NCBI RefSeq assembly: GCF_037893015.1
Contig: NC_133666.1
Coordinates: 566,217,237-566,281,236 of the forward strand
DNA length: 64,000 nt
Direction: 5' to 3'
From: Macrotis lagotis
Taxonomy: Eukaryota; Chordata; Mammalia; Peramelemorphia; Peramelidae
The translations under genes were made by a program, and so were the position numbers. The notes under the pieces are model-generated. The model was not told where the DNA came from. It worked only from the letters and a program-made list of their open reading frames with translations, and searched no databases. Below, piece after piece: positions 32,560-43,569 of this stretch. Each line of letters begins with the position of its first letter. Within the stretch, counting starts at the first letter, position 1.

Positions 32560-32960
32560 TGTAATTTCTCTCATAAATGGGAGTAGATTGACTTGGAACA
32601 GTTGTTTCCAAGCCAGCATAGTGGCTGTTATCCTCCCCATGGCTCATTAATAATGAAACTTCATGTGTGTTTCAAAATGTCAGCCTCCATCACTGCATGT
32701 ATTGTTTCCCTGGCAACAGAAGCGATGTTATTATAAGCTACAGTCTCTACCACTGCTGTTACCCATGTGTTCTCCTACGGAGTTCCACAATGAGATATTG
32801 TCATCATGAATGGCCAACCCCCAACCCACACCCCTGCCTCCCTGGTGTGTATTCTGGTGAGAATGAGGCTTACTTCATGGCCATACTCTTAGCTTCCTAA
32901 AGTCTGATTATCCATTCTGTAAATTGTTCATGTCATTTGATGCTCTTGATTTTCTTTTCC
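32560..32960. other. Single-copy-looking island with X-box-like motif
   Basis: Base composition is more balanced than in the surrounding DNA, and no repeat family was recognised. At 32704-32717 'gtttccctggcaac' is close to the RFX-binding X-box palindrome (one or two mismatches). It could be a conserved regulatory element, but this is only a suggestion. The ORF at 32667-32900 has no family signature. Confidence 0.3.
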
Positions 32961-33030
32961 ATTAGTTATTATGTGGGAGGTAGCACAATTTTCATTAATG
33001 TTTCTACAAGAGACTAGCAGGAAATGAAAC

Positions 33031-33056
33031 AGAGAGAGAGAGAGAGAGAGAGAGAA
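33031..33056. repeat. (GA)n microsatellite
   Basis: A short GA run. Confidence 0.95.
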
Positions 33057-33059
33057 TAA

Positions 33060-33779
33060 AAGAAATGTCAGATAAAATCAGACCAATGGTTCTTCTAGTC
33101 CAACAATTCATCTCTTTTTTTAGGGACCAAGTAATGTGTTGTGTGAGAACATAGTGGTAGCCTTCTATCATTTCTGGTTTTTTGTATTTTCAACTGAACA
33201 CATTAGATACTTTTTAAATGTTTCTTGATATGGATTTGTCATTCATTAACTTATCTAAATCTACAAGGAAATTACACCTAAATATCTTCTACATAGGCAC
33301 TTGGAATTATTTTGAAATATTTACCATCTGATTTTTAAAGAAGTATTTCATTTTATGTCTGGGCACATTACATCCCTTACCTTCTAAAAGATGCCTAGTA
33401 GTCTTGGATTGAGTGAATAATCTGCATTCACTCTCTCTCTCTAAGCTTTTTGATTTTATATATCTTTTTCTATGCCCTTTCAGATTGAAATGGCCTGAAG
33501 ACATAGGAAGAAAGTTGAAGTGACTAAGATCTTACTGATCATTACTGAGTCTCCGATTTAATAAAAATTAAACACAAGTTTTTTCCTAGTGACTTAAAAT
33601 TAAGAGCACAAAAAACCCATCATAGTTAATTGAAAGACTGAGGCAGTTGATATCTTGTTAATCAAGATTCATTTCAAAATATCTAAGGATTTGCCCTATA
33701 TAAATCACTACTTTCTCTATTCCTGAATTCACATTTTTTTCCTTAACTTAGAATCATATAGAATTTTTTATCTTAAAGA
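33060..33779. other. Unassigned sequence
   Basis: No gene or repeat was recognised. Confidence 0.35.
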
Positions 33780-34110
33780 AGAAAACTCAGAAATCATTGA
33801 TTCATTGGTAGGAGGGATGTTAGAGATAATGGAATCTAATTGCCTCCTTTCACAGATGAGAAAACTGAGACCCTCAGAAGATAAATGATTTGCTGATCTT
33901 TAAATAGCTTACAAGCTTTTCAGAATTTGAACCCAGGTTTTGGCAAACCCATGTCTAATTACACTACTACTAAACCTTTCAGATAATTGAATTTAAACTT
34001 CACATTTTATAGATTAGGAAATTAAGACTCAGAGTATTTAAGTGATTTCTCTAAAATCATAGTTAATTTGCAGCAGAGTGGAGACTAGAAGCTAAATTTT
34101 TCAGTTGGTA
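33780..34110 (-). mobile_element. Two old CORE/MIR-type fragments
   Basis: 'ctttcacagatgagaaaactgag' (near 33858) and 'attttatagattaggaaatt' (near 34004) are each followed by degraded 'tgatttgctg' and 'tttgaacccagg' steps, as in antisense MIR-type SINEs. Confidence 0.5.
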
Positions 34111-34129
34111 GTGATTTTTCTATCACACT

Positions 34130-35130
34130 ATACTGTTTCCTTAATTTTTTCAATTTTATGTATTTCATTTTTTGCCAATTACATATTAACAATTTTTAGC
34201 TTTAAAAAATTTGAGTTCCAAATTCTATTCTTTCCAAATTCCTTCTTTCTCTTTCCTCCCTTTGAATTCCTAATCAAAGATTTACATTTATATCTTTGGC
34301 TTTTATATTATCTTCATTTCCAAATAAGTCCCTAATCTCTACCCCATCCAGAGGACTATCCTTTATGATAAAGAGGGAAAATTCCAGTAAAGCAAATGAA
34401 GAAACATTAACTGAATCTTACCAAAGTCCTCCATCACTTCAAAGAAGAGGAGCAAAATAATTCATTTTTTTCTTTTTTTTTTTTTTGGAGACAAGTTTAG
34501 TCATTTATATTTATATGCAGCATTCAGTTTTGATCTTTTGTTGTTTTTCCATGTTCATTGTTATAGTCATTCTATTTGTAGTTTCCTTCATTCTATTTAC
34601 TTCACTTTGCATCAGCCATATATTTCTATGCTTTTTTTTTTTAGTTTTTACAAGGTAATGGGGTTAAGTGACTTGCCCAAGGTTACACAGCTAGGCAATT
34701 ATTAAGTGTCTGAGACTGGATTTGAACTCAGGTACTCCTGTCCAGGGCCAGTGCTCTATCCACTGCACTACCTAGCTGCCCTCCCTACATAGTTTCTTAA
34801 TGCAGAAAAATATTTTATTATATTTATGTACTACAGTATATTTAACTATTCCCCAATCAATGGGCATTTACTTTATTTCTAATTTGGTTTTGCCAGAAGT
34901 ATTCTTTAAATATGTTTGGGCCCTTTTCCCCAGCTTTGACCTTTCTTGGATGTATGACTAGCATAAAGATCTTGGGATAAAAGGTTATGGTCATTTAAAT
35001 CACTTTCTTAGCATAATTCATAGTCACTTTCCAGAAAAAAAAATTGGAGCAATTCACAATTCTACCAGCTATATATTAGTGTACTTGTATTTCCATAATT
35101 TTTTCAACTTTGGCTATTCAGTCTTTTGAA
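34130..35130 (-). mobile_element. L1-H: older LINE-1 3' end
   Basis: A minus-strand 3' UTR ('gccaattacatattaacaat') is followed by 'tacttcactttgcatcagcc' and the antisense ORF2 C-terminus ('tattccccaatcaatgggca', 'aattcacaattctaccagct'). A SINE interrupts it. It is diverged and 5' truncated. Confidence 0.75.
34631..34780 (-). mobile_element. tRNA-derived SINE in L1-H
   Basis: A minus-oriented copy with its T-rich tail at the left and 'ctacctagctgccc' at the right. A small deletion removes part of 'ctgactccag'. No convincing duplication was found. Confidence 0.88.
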
Positions 35131-35349
35131 ATGCAAGTTCTGTTAGGTAATAATATATTGAAAAATTTTCAAGTATAGTCCACATAAAGATTAGCCTTAA
35201 TAGAGACTTGTCACTATTAAAATTATTTTCAGTGATGAATTCTTTGATCACAATAACTCATTAAGCAAAGAAAAATGCAAAATAACCCTTAATTTCATGT
35301 GATACCCCCTTCTGTTTCTGCAGTAATGGTAGAACAGTGGTGAAGAATA

Positions 35350-35600
35350 GAACAAACATTTATATAAAACCTACTTTGTATCAAGCATTGTGATAAACAG
35401 TTTACAAATATTTTCTCATATAATTTTCACAATAACCCTGCAGGGTAGAGGTTATTATTATCTCTATAAGTGAGAAAACTGAGGCAATTGGAGAATAAGT
35501 TACTTGCTTAGTGACATATATTAGTGTTTTGGACTTCAGTTGAATTCAGGTCTTTCTAATTTCAGGCCCAACCCAATCATACCACATAGCTCCCTCAAGA
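35350..35600 (-). mobile_element. MIR-like SINE
   Basis: 'gtaccaagca'-like text, 'aataaccctgcagggtagag', 'gagaaaactgaggcaattgg' and the end 'accacatagctcc' give a diverged MIR order. Confidence 0.65.
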
Positions 35601-35995
35601 GGCAGAGCAGAGTCATAGAAATTAGAGTTTGAAGAAAATCCTGACTATTAATTTAGCTATCAGTACCCTAAATATAAGCTTCTCATCTTTATCCATTAAG
35701 ATGAAGTAAATTGTATAAATCTTAATGTGGTCATTATAAATGAAATCAGAAAGAAAATCAGAAGAAATCAGAAGAAAGAATATTTTAGCTGAATGAAAGA
35801 ACAACTAATAATATCTCTTAGGAAGACCAAATAAAGAACTTATTATTGAAGTTAATTTGAACATTTATCCAAAGGAAATAAGATATCTAGTATTTTTTAT
35901 TCACCCACCTATCTATTCAATCACTTAAATGTAAGATTAGAATTGTGGTGAATATAAAAGTACATTGGAAAAAAGTCATCAAAATGATAGTACAA
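35601..35995. other. Unassigned sequence
   Basis: No gene or repeat was recognised. Confidence 0.35.
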
Positions 35996-35997
35996 AT

Positions 35998-36240
35998 AAT
36001 AACATTTATATAATGGTTACTATGAGCCAGATATTAAGCTAAGTACTTTGCAATTTTTTATTTCTTTGATCCTCATAATAACCCTGAGAGGTCGGTGCTA
36101 TTTATTCTCATTTTTCAGTGAGGAAACTGAGGCAATCAGAAATTAAATGACTTACCCAGGATCACCCAGTTAGTAAGTATTTGAGATCAGATTTGAACAT
36201 ACTTCACACCTGATTCAGTGAGCCACCCAGCTGCCTGGTT
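35998..36240 (-). mobile_element. MIR-like SINE, well preserved
   Basis: 'actatgagccagatattaag', 'ataataaccctgagagg', 'tgaggaaactgaggcaatca', 'gacttacccaggatcaccca' and 'ccacccagctgcctgg' follow the MIR consensus order closely. Confidence 0.75.
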
Positions 36241-36990
36241 CAGATATGAGAGAGGACAGAGACTTAGAGACTATGTGGAAAGCTAATGTTTATATATTGT
36301 GAATAATTTTTTTAAATGCAATCAAGATGTGCTGGATATGGTAAATACCAAATAATACAATTAAATAAAGAAATTGATTCTATTTTAGAAGATTAGAAAT
36401 AACTTATTTGAGATATTGGAGTCATTTCCAAATCAGCTCTTTGTATATAATGCAAAAACACCAATTAGTCAACACAAATGTCAAAATTGATATTAAAATA
36501 CAAGAAAAATAAGAGTCATAAAAGATTCCATGCAATTGAACTCCAAACAGATATTTTAACAAGATGTTTAAAACTAAAGAATACAAAAGAACAGATATAA
36601 ATGAAGACTTTTGAAAATTCTTAAGAAATGAAACCAAAAATTATATTTCACAAGAAATCTAAAAGATCCTAGGATGCATATTATTCTAAAACAGATCTTG
36701 ACCAGCCAAAAGATACAGAAGTCTAGAGTTATGCCATTTTAAATGATCAACTTATTTGGAAAATTCTATGGAGTAGAATAATGAGAGAATATTACCAGTA
36801 GTATCACTTCATAAGAAAGATAGAAGCATTGAAGAGGACAAGGAACATATTTAATGAACTATTGGTGACTCAAATAACCAATTTCATCTCAGGGGCATTT
36901 AAGGATGAAATTGGAAGGAAAATTAACTTAATTCAGTTAGCTAAATTAATTTGTTCCCAAAGAAATGCACACAAAGAGATAAAAAGACAA
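36241..36990. other. Unassigned sequence
   Basis: No gene or recognisable repeat. A minus-strand ORF (36422-36637) has no family signature. Confidence 0.35.
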
Positions 36991-36995
36991 TATAT

Positions 36996-37190
36996 TTATT
37001 ATTAGTATTATCATTATTATTATTGACTAGGTAATTGGGTAAAGTGACTCACCCAGGTCACATAGCTTGTAAGTCATCCAGGGTCACATATAGATAGTAA
37101 GTATGGTGTCTCAAGTTGGATTTGAATCAGCCCCATTTTGATTCCAGGGCCAGTTCTCTATCCAATGCACCACCTCGTAGGCCCTCAGCA
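36996..37190 (-). mobile_element. Diverged tRNA-SINE or MIR-like copy
   Basis: 'gggtaaagtgactcacccag', 'ttggatttgaatcagcc' and 'gccagttctctatccaatgc' indicate a SINE of the same broad group, older than the young copies. It is preceded by an ATT-rich tail (37000-37022). Confidence 0.65.
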
Positions 37191-37585
37191 ATAGACTTTT
37201 ATCCTGGGTATTTAATGCAGATGCAAAAATATGAATTAAAAATTTTTTGTAAAAGAACAGTTTAGGAGCTATCCTGAGAAAAACAAATTCTGCCTATCAC
37301 AAGGGATCATTTGCTATGCTCAGAACAATTACTTATATGATGAAAGGTAACTGGCAAAATATAGGATAATAGATATAAAGATTTAGGATAATAGATATAA
37401 AGATTTCAAGAAATATTACTTTCTTAAATTCATAGAAGACATTTGTGACATTCATTGAACCAGAGAAAATAAAAACATACTATAAAAATTACATTTTTCT
37501 CCCTAAAATATGACTGCTGATGATTGAGTTAATTTTATATACAATCTTGAATTGATTGGTTCATTCATTCATAGATTTGTTTATT
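37191..37585. other. Unassigned sequence
   Basis: No gene or repeat was recognised, except a short duplicated phrase 'aggataatagatataaagat' near 37363 and 37384. Confidence 0.35.
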
Positions 37586-38090
37586 GATTAATTCAACAAA
37601 CATTTGTTGATCATCTTCTGTACACAAAATATTGCTTTACTAGAAGGATACCCTTAGAGTCAGGCAAATAGGATTCCAAGTTAAAAAAGAATAGGAGAAG
37701 TTGAATTTTTCAAACTCTTAGGTTAATATTGTTGATTTCAATTTGTTTAAAAAAATCAATTAACAATAATTCTTTGTTTACTATATGCAAAGTACTATGC
37801 TAGATGCTGGAGATACAAAGAAAAATAAGATACTATCTCTATTCTCAAAGAATTTATATTCTATTGGGGGAGTCAGCATATGCAAATATGACAGGGAAAA
37901 TAGATAAAATAAGTAGATAGTATATTGGGAAGGGAGAACATTTGATTCTCAAGGAAATTAGGAAGGTTTAATTTGGAAAGTGGTTTTTGAGCTTATCATT
38001 GAAGGAAGTAAGGAATTCTCTGAAGTGATGTTGAGGAAGGAATGCATTCCAGATTTACAAGATGATTTGGGAGCATTAAAAAAATAATGA
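37586..38090 (+). repeat. Old interspersed family, head and first body part
   Basis: 'tgcaaagtactatgctagat', 'gctggagatacaaagaaa', 'ttctattgggggagtcagc' and 'ggaatgcattccagattt' give the family order. An incomplete head also lies just before it (about 37590-37640). Confidence 0.6.
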
Positions 38091-38099
38091 TCATTAAGA

Positions 38100-38690
38100 A
38101 CCTTGCTGGTTCCAACAAAAACAAGTCATGCCAGAATAATCTCCTCCTTTTTAGACAAGGTGACTAAATAGCAGATCAAGAAATATCAAGGATTTGGCAA
38201 GGCATTTGACCATGATATCCTTATGGACAAGATAGAAAAAAATTTACTAAGAAGTGTACAGCAATGGAGCCTGTGGAAAACAGGGGGAGGGGAAAAAATG
38301 TTTACCATAGGAGTTAGCCATGAAAGCAATGGTCAACCGGGATTATATTTGTAAAAAGCATGGAAAGTATAGGGAGAATTTTAATGATCCTCCAGAGTGG
38401 GATATTTTGATTTGGATGATAGCAACTGATAGTGAACTGATCCAAAGAATAACAGTTAATGGATCAATGTCTTTTATAGGAAACAACAGAACTCTGTCTT
38501 TAACAATTTTTATCAATGACTAAGGTTAAGGGATTGATGATTGTTTATCAAATTTATGAGTGGTGGGAAGCTAAGAGGAGTAGCTAATAAATTAGATGGG
38601 ATTATTTATTGAAAGGAAAGAAGCTCATTGAGTTATATTTCAGGCCAAGTGTAACAAGATGAATTTTTACAGAGTTAAAGGTAAAGACAT
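38100..38690 (+). pseudogene. CR1/L3-like reverse transcriptase relic
   Basis: This plus-strand decayed LINE keeps pieces of the reverse transcriptase in order: 'aaggcatttgaccatgatatcc' (AFDHDIL), 'ATGGACAAGATAGA' (MDKI), an ORF piece ending RITVNGSMS and then IFIND (38320-38523), 'tatcaaatttatgagtggtg', and 'gtagctaataaattagatg'. These match the CR1-type order of KAFD, SHDIL, DK, INGS, FIND, then a catalytic DD loop. The DD loop itself is lost. A segment at about 38290-38400 does not fit the protein and looks inserted. Confidence 0.6.
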
Positions 38691-38699
38691 AATATTTCA

Positions 38700-39625
38700 A
38701 TTTTTAAAAATGCATAAGGATAGCACAAACAATATGTAAGTAGAAAGCAGTTCATATGAACAAGACCTGACTTGAAATATGACTCATGATTCATGCAGTA
38801 GCAATGGCAGAGACAGGATGAGAGTAGGTGTCTGGAATCTGATCATAAAGAAGAGAGAAGTAAAGGGAAAAGGTGAGAATTGACTGTAAATTGTATTTCT
38901 ATTTCAGAACTTGCAGATAACAGCTTAGGGCAACTACTGTTTACATTCAGGCTTTGACAGATATGTTCTCATTATATATTAAAGGCATATAAGGTCTTTA
39001 AAAAAATTCAAGGAAATTCTTCTATGTGTCCCTGGAAGTTTGTTAAGAAGTTTCACAAAGGAATTAGCTGCAAAAAACAATGGACTTACAAAAAAGTACA
39101 GAAGATATTTGGAAATTTTTAGTGATCATCCAGAATGAGTCATTTTTGAATTTGTAAGTGCTAAATAACATATATTGATAGTATAAATAAGATTTTAGAT
39201 GACATTATATTAACATGCATTGAGTATTTGAACATTACAAAAACCTTCACTGTTTTACAAGTTGGTCAAGGTCCCTTTGGGTAAAGAGGTTGAAAAAGGT
39301 GCTTGTGAAAAACAAAGAAGCACTAAAAAAAGATTAAGAAATAGAAGAAACAGATTAATTTTAAATTTTCTCAGTAGGTAGAAGGGTAGATGTATATTAT
39401 ACAAAGGAGGAAAAGAAGAAGAAATATTGAATATCTATAAGCTATGTGGGGATTCTTGTGTTCTAAGAATTGTGGATGTGCATCCAAAGAGATCACCATG
39501 AGAGATGAACCCTTGATGAAGGTTATTGCAGATGACTTGATATAAATACTAGAAAGATATGCAATGTTCTCAGGGAATCTATTCATGCAGTGACAGAGCC
39601 TTGTGAGACAAAGCTTGATAATCAC
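38700..39625. other. Unassigned sequence with a duplicated 90 bp motif
   Basis: Mostly unassigned. The stretch 39060-39140 is a diverged repeat of 38310-38400, sharing 'gagttagc/gaattagc' and 'atgatcctccagagtg/gtgatcatccagaatg'. Confidence 0.4.
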
Positions 39626-39629
39626 CTGA

Positions 39630-39742
39630 TTTCAGGCAATAAACATTTCTTAATTGCTTGCACAATATAAGACAAAAACATGATCTCTGACCTTACAGAG
39701 TTCACCCTTTAATGTAGGGGACAGGAGGCCAACAACTATATA

Positions 39743-39812
<70 letters not shown>

Positions 39813-40980
39813 ATACACACACACAAAATATATACAGAGTATATCAAACTTGACCTGGAGTGAGAAAATATGGGGGGAAGAGTGACAGGTGAGACAGCAA
39901 AAGCCTCCTGAAGAAGGTATGATCTGTCTTGAAGAATACCAAGAATTTGAGAGGTGAAGGTTAGGAGGCAAAATGTTCCAGAAGCTAACATAAAGGCATA
40001 TATAGACAGAAGATGAAGTGTTATGTTCAGGAAACTTCAAATAGATAAATATTACTAGATCATATAATATATGGAGGGGAGTAGAGTATAAGACTGAAAA
40101 ATTGGAAGGGACCAAGTTATGAAGGTCTTTAAAATGCCAGAATTAATATTATATCCTGAAAGTTATATGAGCCACTGGGATACATTAAGTAAGAAAATGA
40201 GATGGACGGAACATGGATACTTTAAAAATCCCTCTAAACTGGGTAGAGGATGGATTATAATGAAGAGAAACTTGAAACAGGGAGACGGATTAGAAGAAAA
40301 TTAAAATAGTCCAAGTGAGAGGTAATGAAGGTCCAATTATTGAAGTTATGTCTGAGAGAAGGGTTGAATATGGGAGAAATTTTGAAGAAAAAAATGAAAA
40401 GTTTTGACTACAGATTGATTGTATGCAATAACATAATGAGGAAGTCACTGAAGTTTCCAGTTTACTAGAAAATGATAGTATTCTCAATAAAAATAGAGGA
40501 ATTCAGAAAAGAACAAGGTTGAGGCAGAGATGGAAAGTAGGGTAAAATAATGAGTTCTATTTTGGACATGTTGAGTTTGAAATGTTTTGGGGACATCCAG
40601 TTCAAAATCTTCAAGGCAGTTGATATGTAATCCATAATAAAAACATAAAGCACAAGAAAAATCTAGGAAAAATAATGAGAGAGATTATTATGTCCCAGGA
40701 AGTAAAGACCATCAGGATACAAGTATCCATCCAAGTGATATTTATCATGATTCTCAAAAAGAAAGTTTGGTTTTCAGAAGAGAATATTGGATATAAGAAT
40801 TTGAACAGTTGCTTTCAAAGACAGAATCTGAAAATCAAAGTCTGGTTCTGGTCTTGTATCATGACTTAATGTACAAGATTTCAGGCAAGTATGGAACAAA
40901 CCTAAAAAGAGACAGTATCTTTTGAAGGATAAATTTAGTACTAGGGCAATCCAATAAATTATTAGTAGATATTTCATTAG
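39630..40980 (+). repeat. Old interspersed family, long copy
   Basis: The order runs from a head ('taaacatttcttaattgc', 'ctctgaccttacagagttc') to body phrases 'ccaagttatgaaggtcttta', 'atagtccaagtgagaggtaa' and 'gttctattttggacatgttg'. It is the best-preserved copy in the window and is interrupted by a microsatellite. No protein is encoded. Confidence 0.65.
39738..39806. repeat. (CATA)n and (TA)n microsatellites
   Basis: CATA units followed by a TA run. The YIYIYI-type ORFs here (39650-39991 and 39702-40115, minus strand) are artefacts. Confidence 0.97.
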
Positions 40981-41719
40981 AGGGAGAGACGGGCATTGAA
41001 AAGGATAGAAGGTGAAATGATGAGAGGAACTGCTATACAATTAGATCCCTATTAGTGTGAATAATGAATCCTATGAAGTGCTTACATTTTTCAAATTAAC
41101 ACCATTGAAAGTTAAAATTATATGTAAAATGGTAATAGAAAATTAAAAAAAAGTAATTTTATATCTGTTCTTTTAGAATCCCTCCCAGCCCCTCTTCCCT
41201 TATCTTCAATTCTTCTCCTCAGGCTCCTCTTCTGCAGCTGCTATAATGAGCTTCTGCTCAGTGGCTTAAATGAAAATCTCCTGACTTAGTTATTGACTTT
41301 AAAAATCACAATTCTTTCAAATTTCTCCAATTAAATCAATAGTCATCTTTTCTGACTATTTCAGAGATATGATTTAAAAATCATACTCCAGTTTTCAAAT
41401 ATTTATATGGTTTCTCTTTTCCTAGTTCTACCATCTGTGGTTATAAAACATGTATATGTAAATTTGCTAAGGTACTCATGATCTTCAGCTCTGGAGTTCT
41501 TAGCAAGATAGTCTATCTCCTTGGAGATTCTGAAACTGTGTTTCTTCACAGTCATCTTTTATTTTAATAAATAAAAATTTTTCTTACTCTTCATAGCCTG
41601 AAATTGCTGTCACAAAAGTGAGGCATTACTCCATGTTGTCAATGAGTTCTAAGTTCTCACACTTATAGATAATTTCCTCTCCAAAATAATTCAAAATTCT
41701 CTCTGAAACATGTTTTTCT
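40981..41719. other. Unassigned sequence
   Basis: No gene or repeat was recognised up to the L1-D target site. Confidence 0.35.
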
Positions 41720-41731
41720 ATACACATTTTA
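41720..41731. repeat. Target-site duplication of L1-D, left copy
   Basis: 'atacacatttta', repeated exactly at 48632-48643 and bounding the complete L1-D. Confidence 0.88.
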
Positions 41732-42151
41732 TTTATCTTTAAAAATTATAAAAATATTTTATTTGTTTTCCAATTACATATAATGGTTGTTTCTACCAAT
41801 CATTTTACAAGGTTTTGAATATTACAACTTTTCTTCTCCCTCCCTTCCTTCCCTCCTCTCCCCATCAGAAGGCAATCTGATATAGTCTTTACATTTGCTT
41901 CCATGCATAGATCAAAATTGAATGTGTTGAGAGAGAAAAAAACAGATCAATAAGGAAGAAAGAAAACATTAGAAATAGTAAAATTATGTAATACATAAGA
42001 CAACCTAATAAAAATTGAAGATAATAATCTTTTGTTTTCTATTAAACTTCACAGTTCCTTCTCTGGATCCAGATGGTATTCTCCATCATGAATCCCCTAA
42101 AATTGTCCCTGATTATTGCACTGAGTGAGCAAGTCCCTTAAGGTTGAACAT
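41732..42151 (-). other. L1-D 3' UTR
   Basis: A-rich on the L1 strand, with a G-rich patch (C-rich on the plus strand near 41838-41866). It aligns with the 3' UTRs of L1-A, L1-C and L1-F. Confidence 0.8.
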
Positions 42152-42278
42152 TATCCTATGTTGTTAAAGTGTATAATATTCTTCCAGTTCTGCTTATCTC
42201 ATAAGCATCAATTCATGCAAGTCTTTCCAGGCTTTTTTGAAATCAGATCCCTCATGATTTCATATAGAACAACAGTGT

Positions 42279-42280
42279 TC

Positions 42281-42316
<36 letters not shown>

Positions 42317-42322
42317 ACACAC
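42279..42322. repeat. (CA)n microsatellite inside L1-D ORF2
   Basis: A CA run with one 'aga' interruption. The same place in L1-A and L1-C has only 'tatacacat' or 'catacatat'. Confidence 0.95.
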
Positions 42323-42821
42323 ATATCTGCATATGCATATTCCACAATTTGTTCAGCCATTCCCCAATTGATGGACTTCCTATCAATTTCCAATTCTTTC
42401 TACTACAAACAGAGGTGTTATGAATATTTTTGAATATGTAAGGTTTTAATCCTTTTTCATGATTGATTAAAGATATAGATCCAGTAGTGGTATTGCTGGA
42501 TGAAATGGTATGCACATTTTTATTGCCCCTTGGACATAATTTCCAATTGCTCTCCACAAAAGTAGGATCAGTTCACAGCTCCACCAATAGTGCATTAGTG
42601 TCTCAGATTTTCCACATTCCCTCCAACATTGATTATTATCCTTTTTGGACAATCTAAGAGGTGTGAGGTGGTATCACAGAGATTCTTTAATTTGCATTTC
42701 TCTAATCAATAATGATATGACTATAGATATCTTTGATTTCCTCAACTGAAAATTGCCATTACATATCCTTTGCCCATTGTCAATTGAGAAATGACTTATT
42801 TTGTTTTATAAATTTGAATCA

Positions 42822-42825
<4 letters not shown>

Positions 42826-42879
<54 letters not shown>
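42826..42879. repeat. (CT)n then (TA)n microsatellite inside L1-D ORF2
   Basis: It replaces the short 'tctctgtatattttag' seen at this site in L1-A (near 1258) and 'tctctatacattttag' in L1-C (near 54290). Confidence 0.95.
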
Positions 42880-42882
<3 letters not shown>

Positions 42883-43414
42883 GAGTCCTTTGTCAGAAAT
42901 ACTAGTTGTAAAAATTGTTTCCCAATATACATTTCTTTTTATCTTGGTTACAGTGGTTTTGTTTGTGTAAAAGGTTTTTAATTCAATGTAATCAAAATTA
43001 TCCAATTTGTTTTGTACAATGTTCTCTATCTCTTCCTTGATCATAAACTGCTTCCCATTCCATAGATCTCACAGGTAAACTATTCCTTATTCTCCTAATT
43101 TGTCTATACTATTATCTTTTATATCTAATTTCTGCATCCATTTTGACCTTATCTTGGTATAAGGTGTGAGATGTTGGTCTAATCCTAGTTTCTACCATAC
43201 TATCTTCCAGTTTTCCCAGACTTTTTATCGAAGAGTGAGTTCTTATCCCAGAAGCTGGACCCTTGGGGTTTACCAAACAGTAGATTACTAGAGTCATTTC
43301 CTTGCCACCTCTTTTGCACTGATCCACCACTGTGTTTCTTAGTGTCAGACAGTTTTGATGACTGATACTTAATAATGTAATTTTACATCTGGTAAGGCTA
43401 AGCTGCCTTTTCTT

Positions 43415-43569
43415 TAATTTTCTTTTTTAATTTTTGCAAGGCAATGGGGTTAAGTGGCTTGCCCAAGGCCACAAAGCTAGGCAATTATTAAGTGTCTGAG
43501 GCCAGATTTGAACTCAGGTACTCCTGACTCCAAGGCCAGTGCTCTATCCACTGTGCCACCTAGCCACCC
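43415..43569 (-). mobile_element. tRNA-derived SINE in L1-D ORF2
   Basis: A minus-oriented copy flanked by an imperfect duplication: 'ctaagctgccttttcttt' at 43398-43415 and 'ctaagcttccttctttt' from 43570. It inserted after L1-D. Confidence 0.92.

Noticed and set aside
39650..40115. Two long overlapping minus-strand ORFs with YIYIYI and CMYVCMYV runs
   Set aside because: Translation of the (CATA)n/(TA)n microsatellite through an old non-coding repeat.
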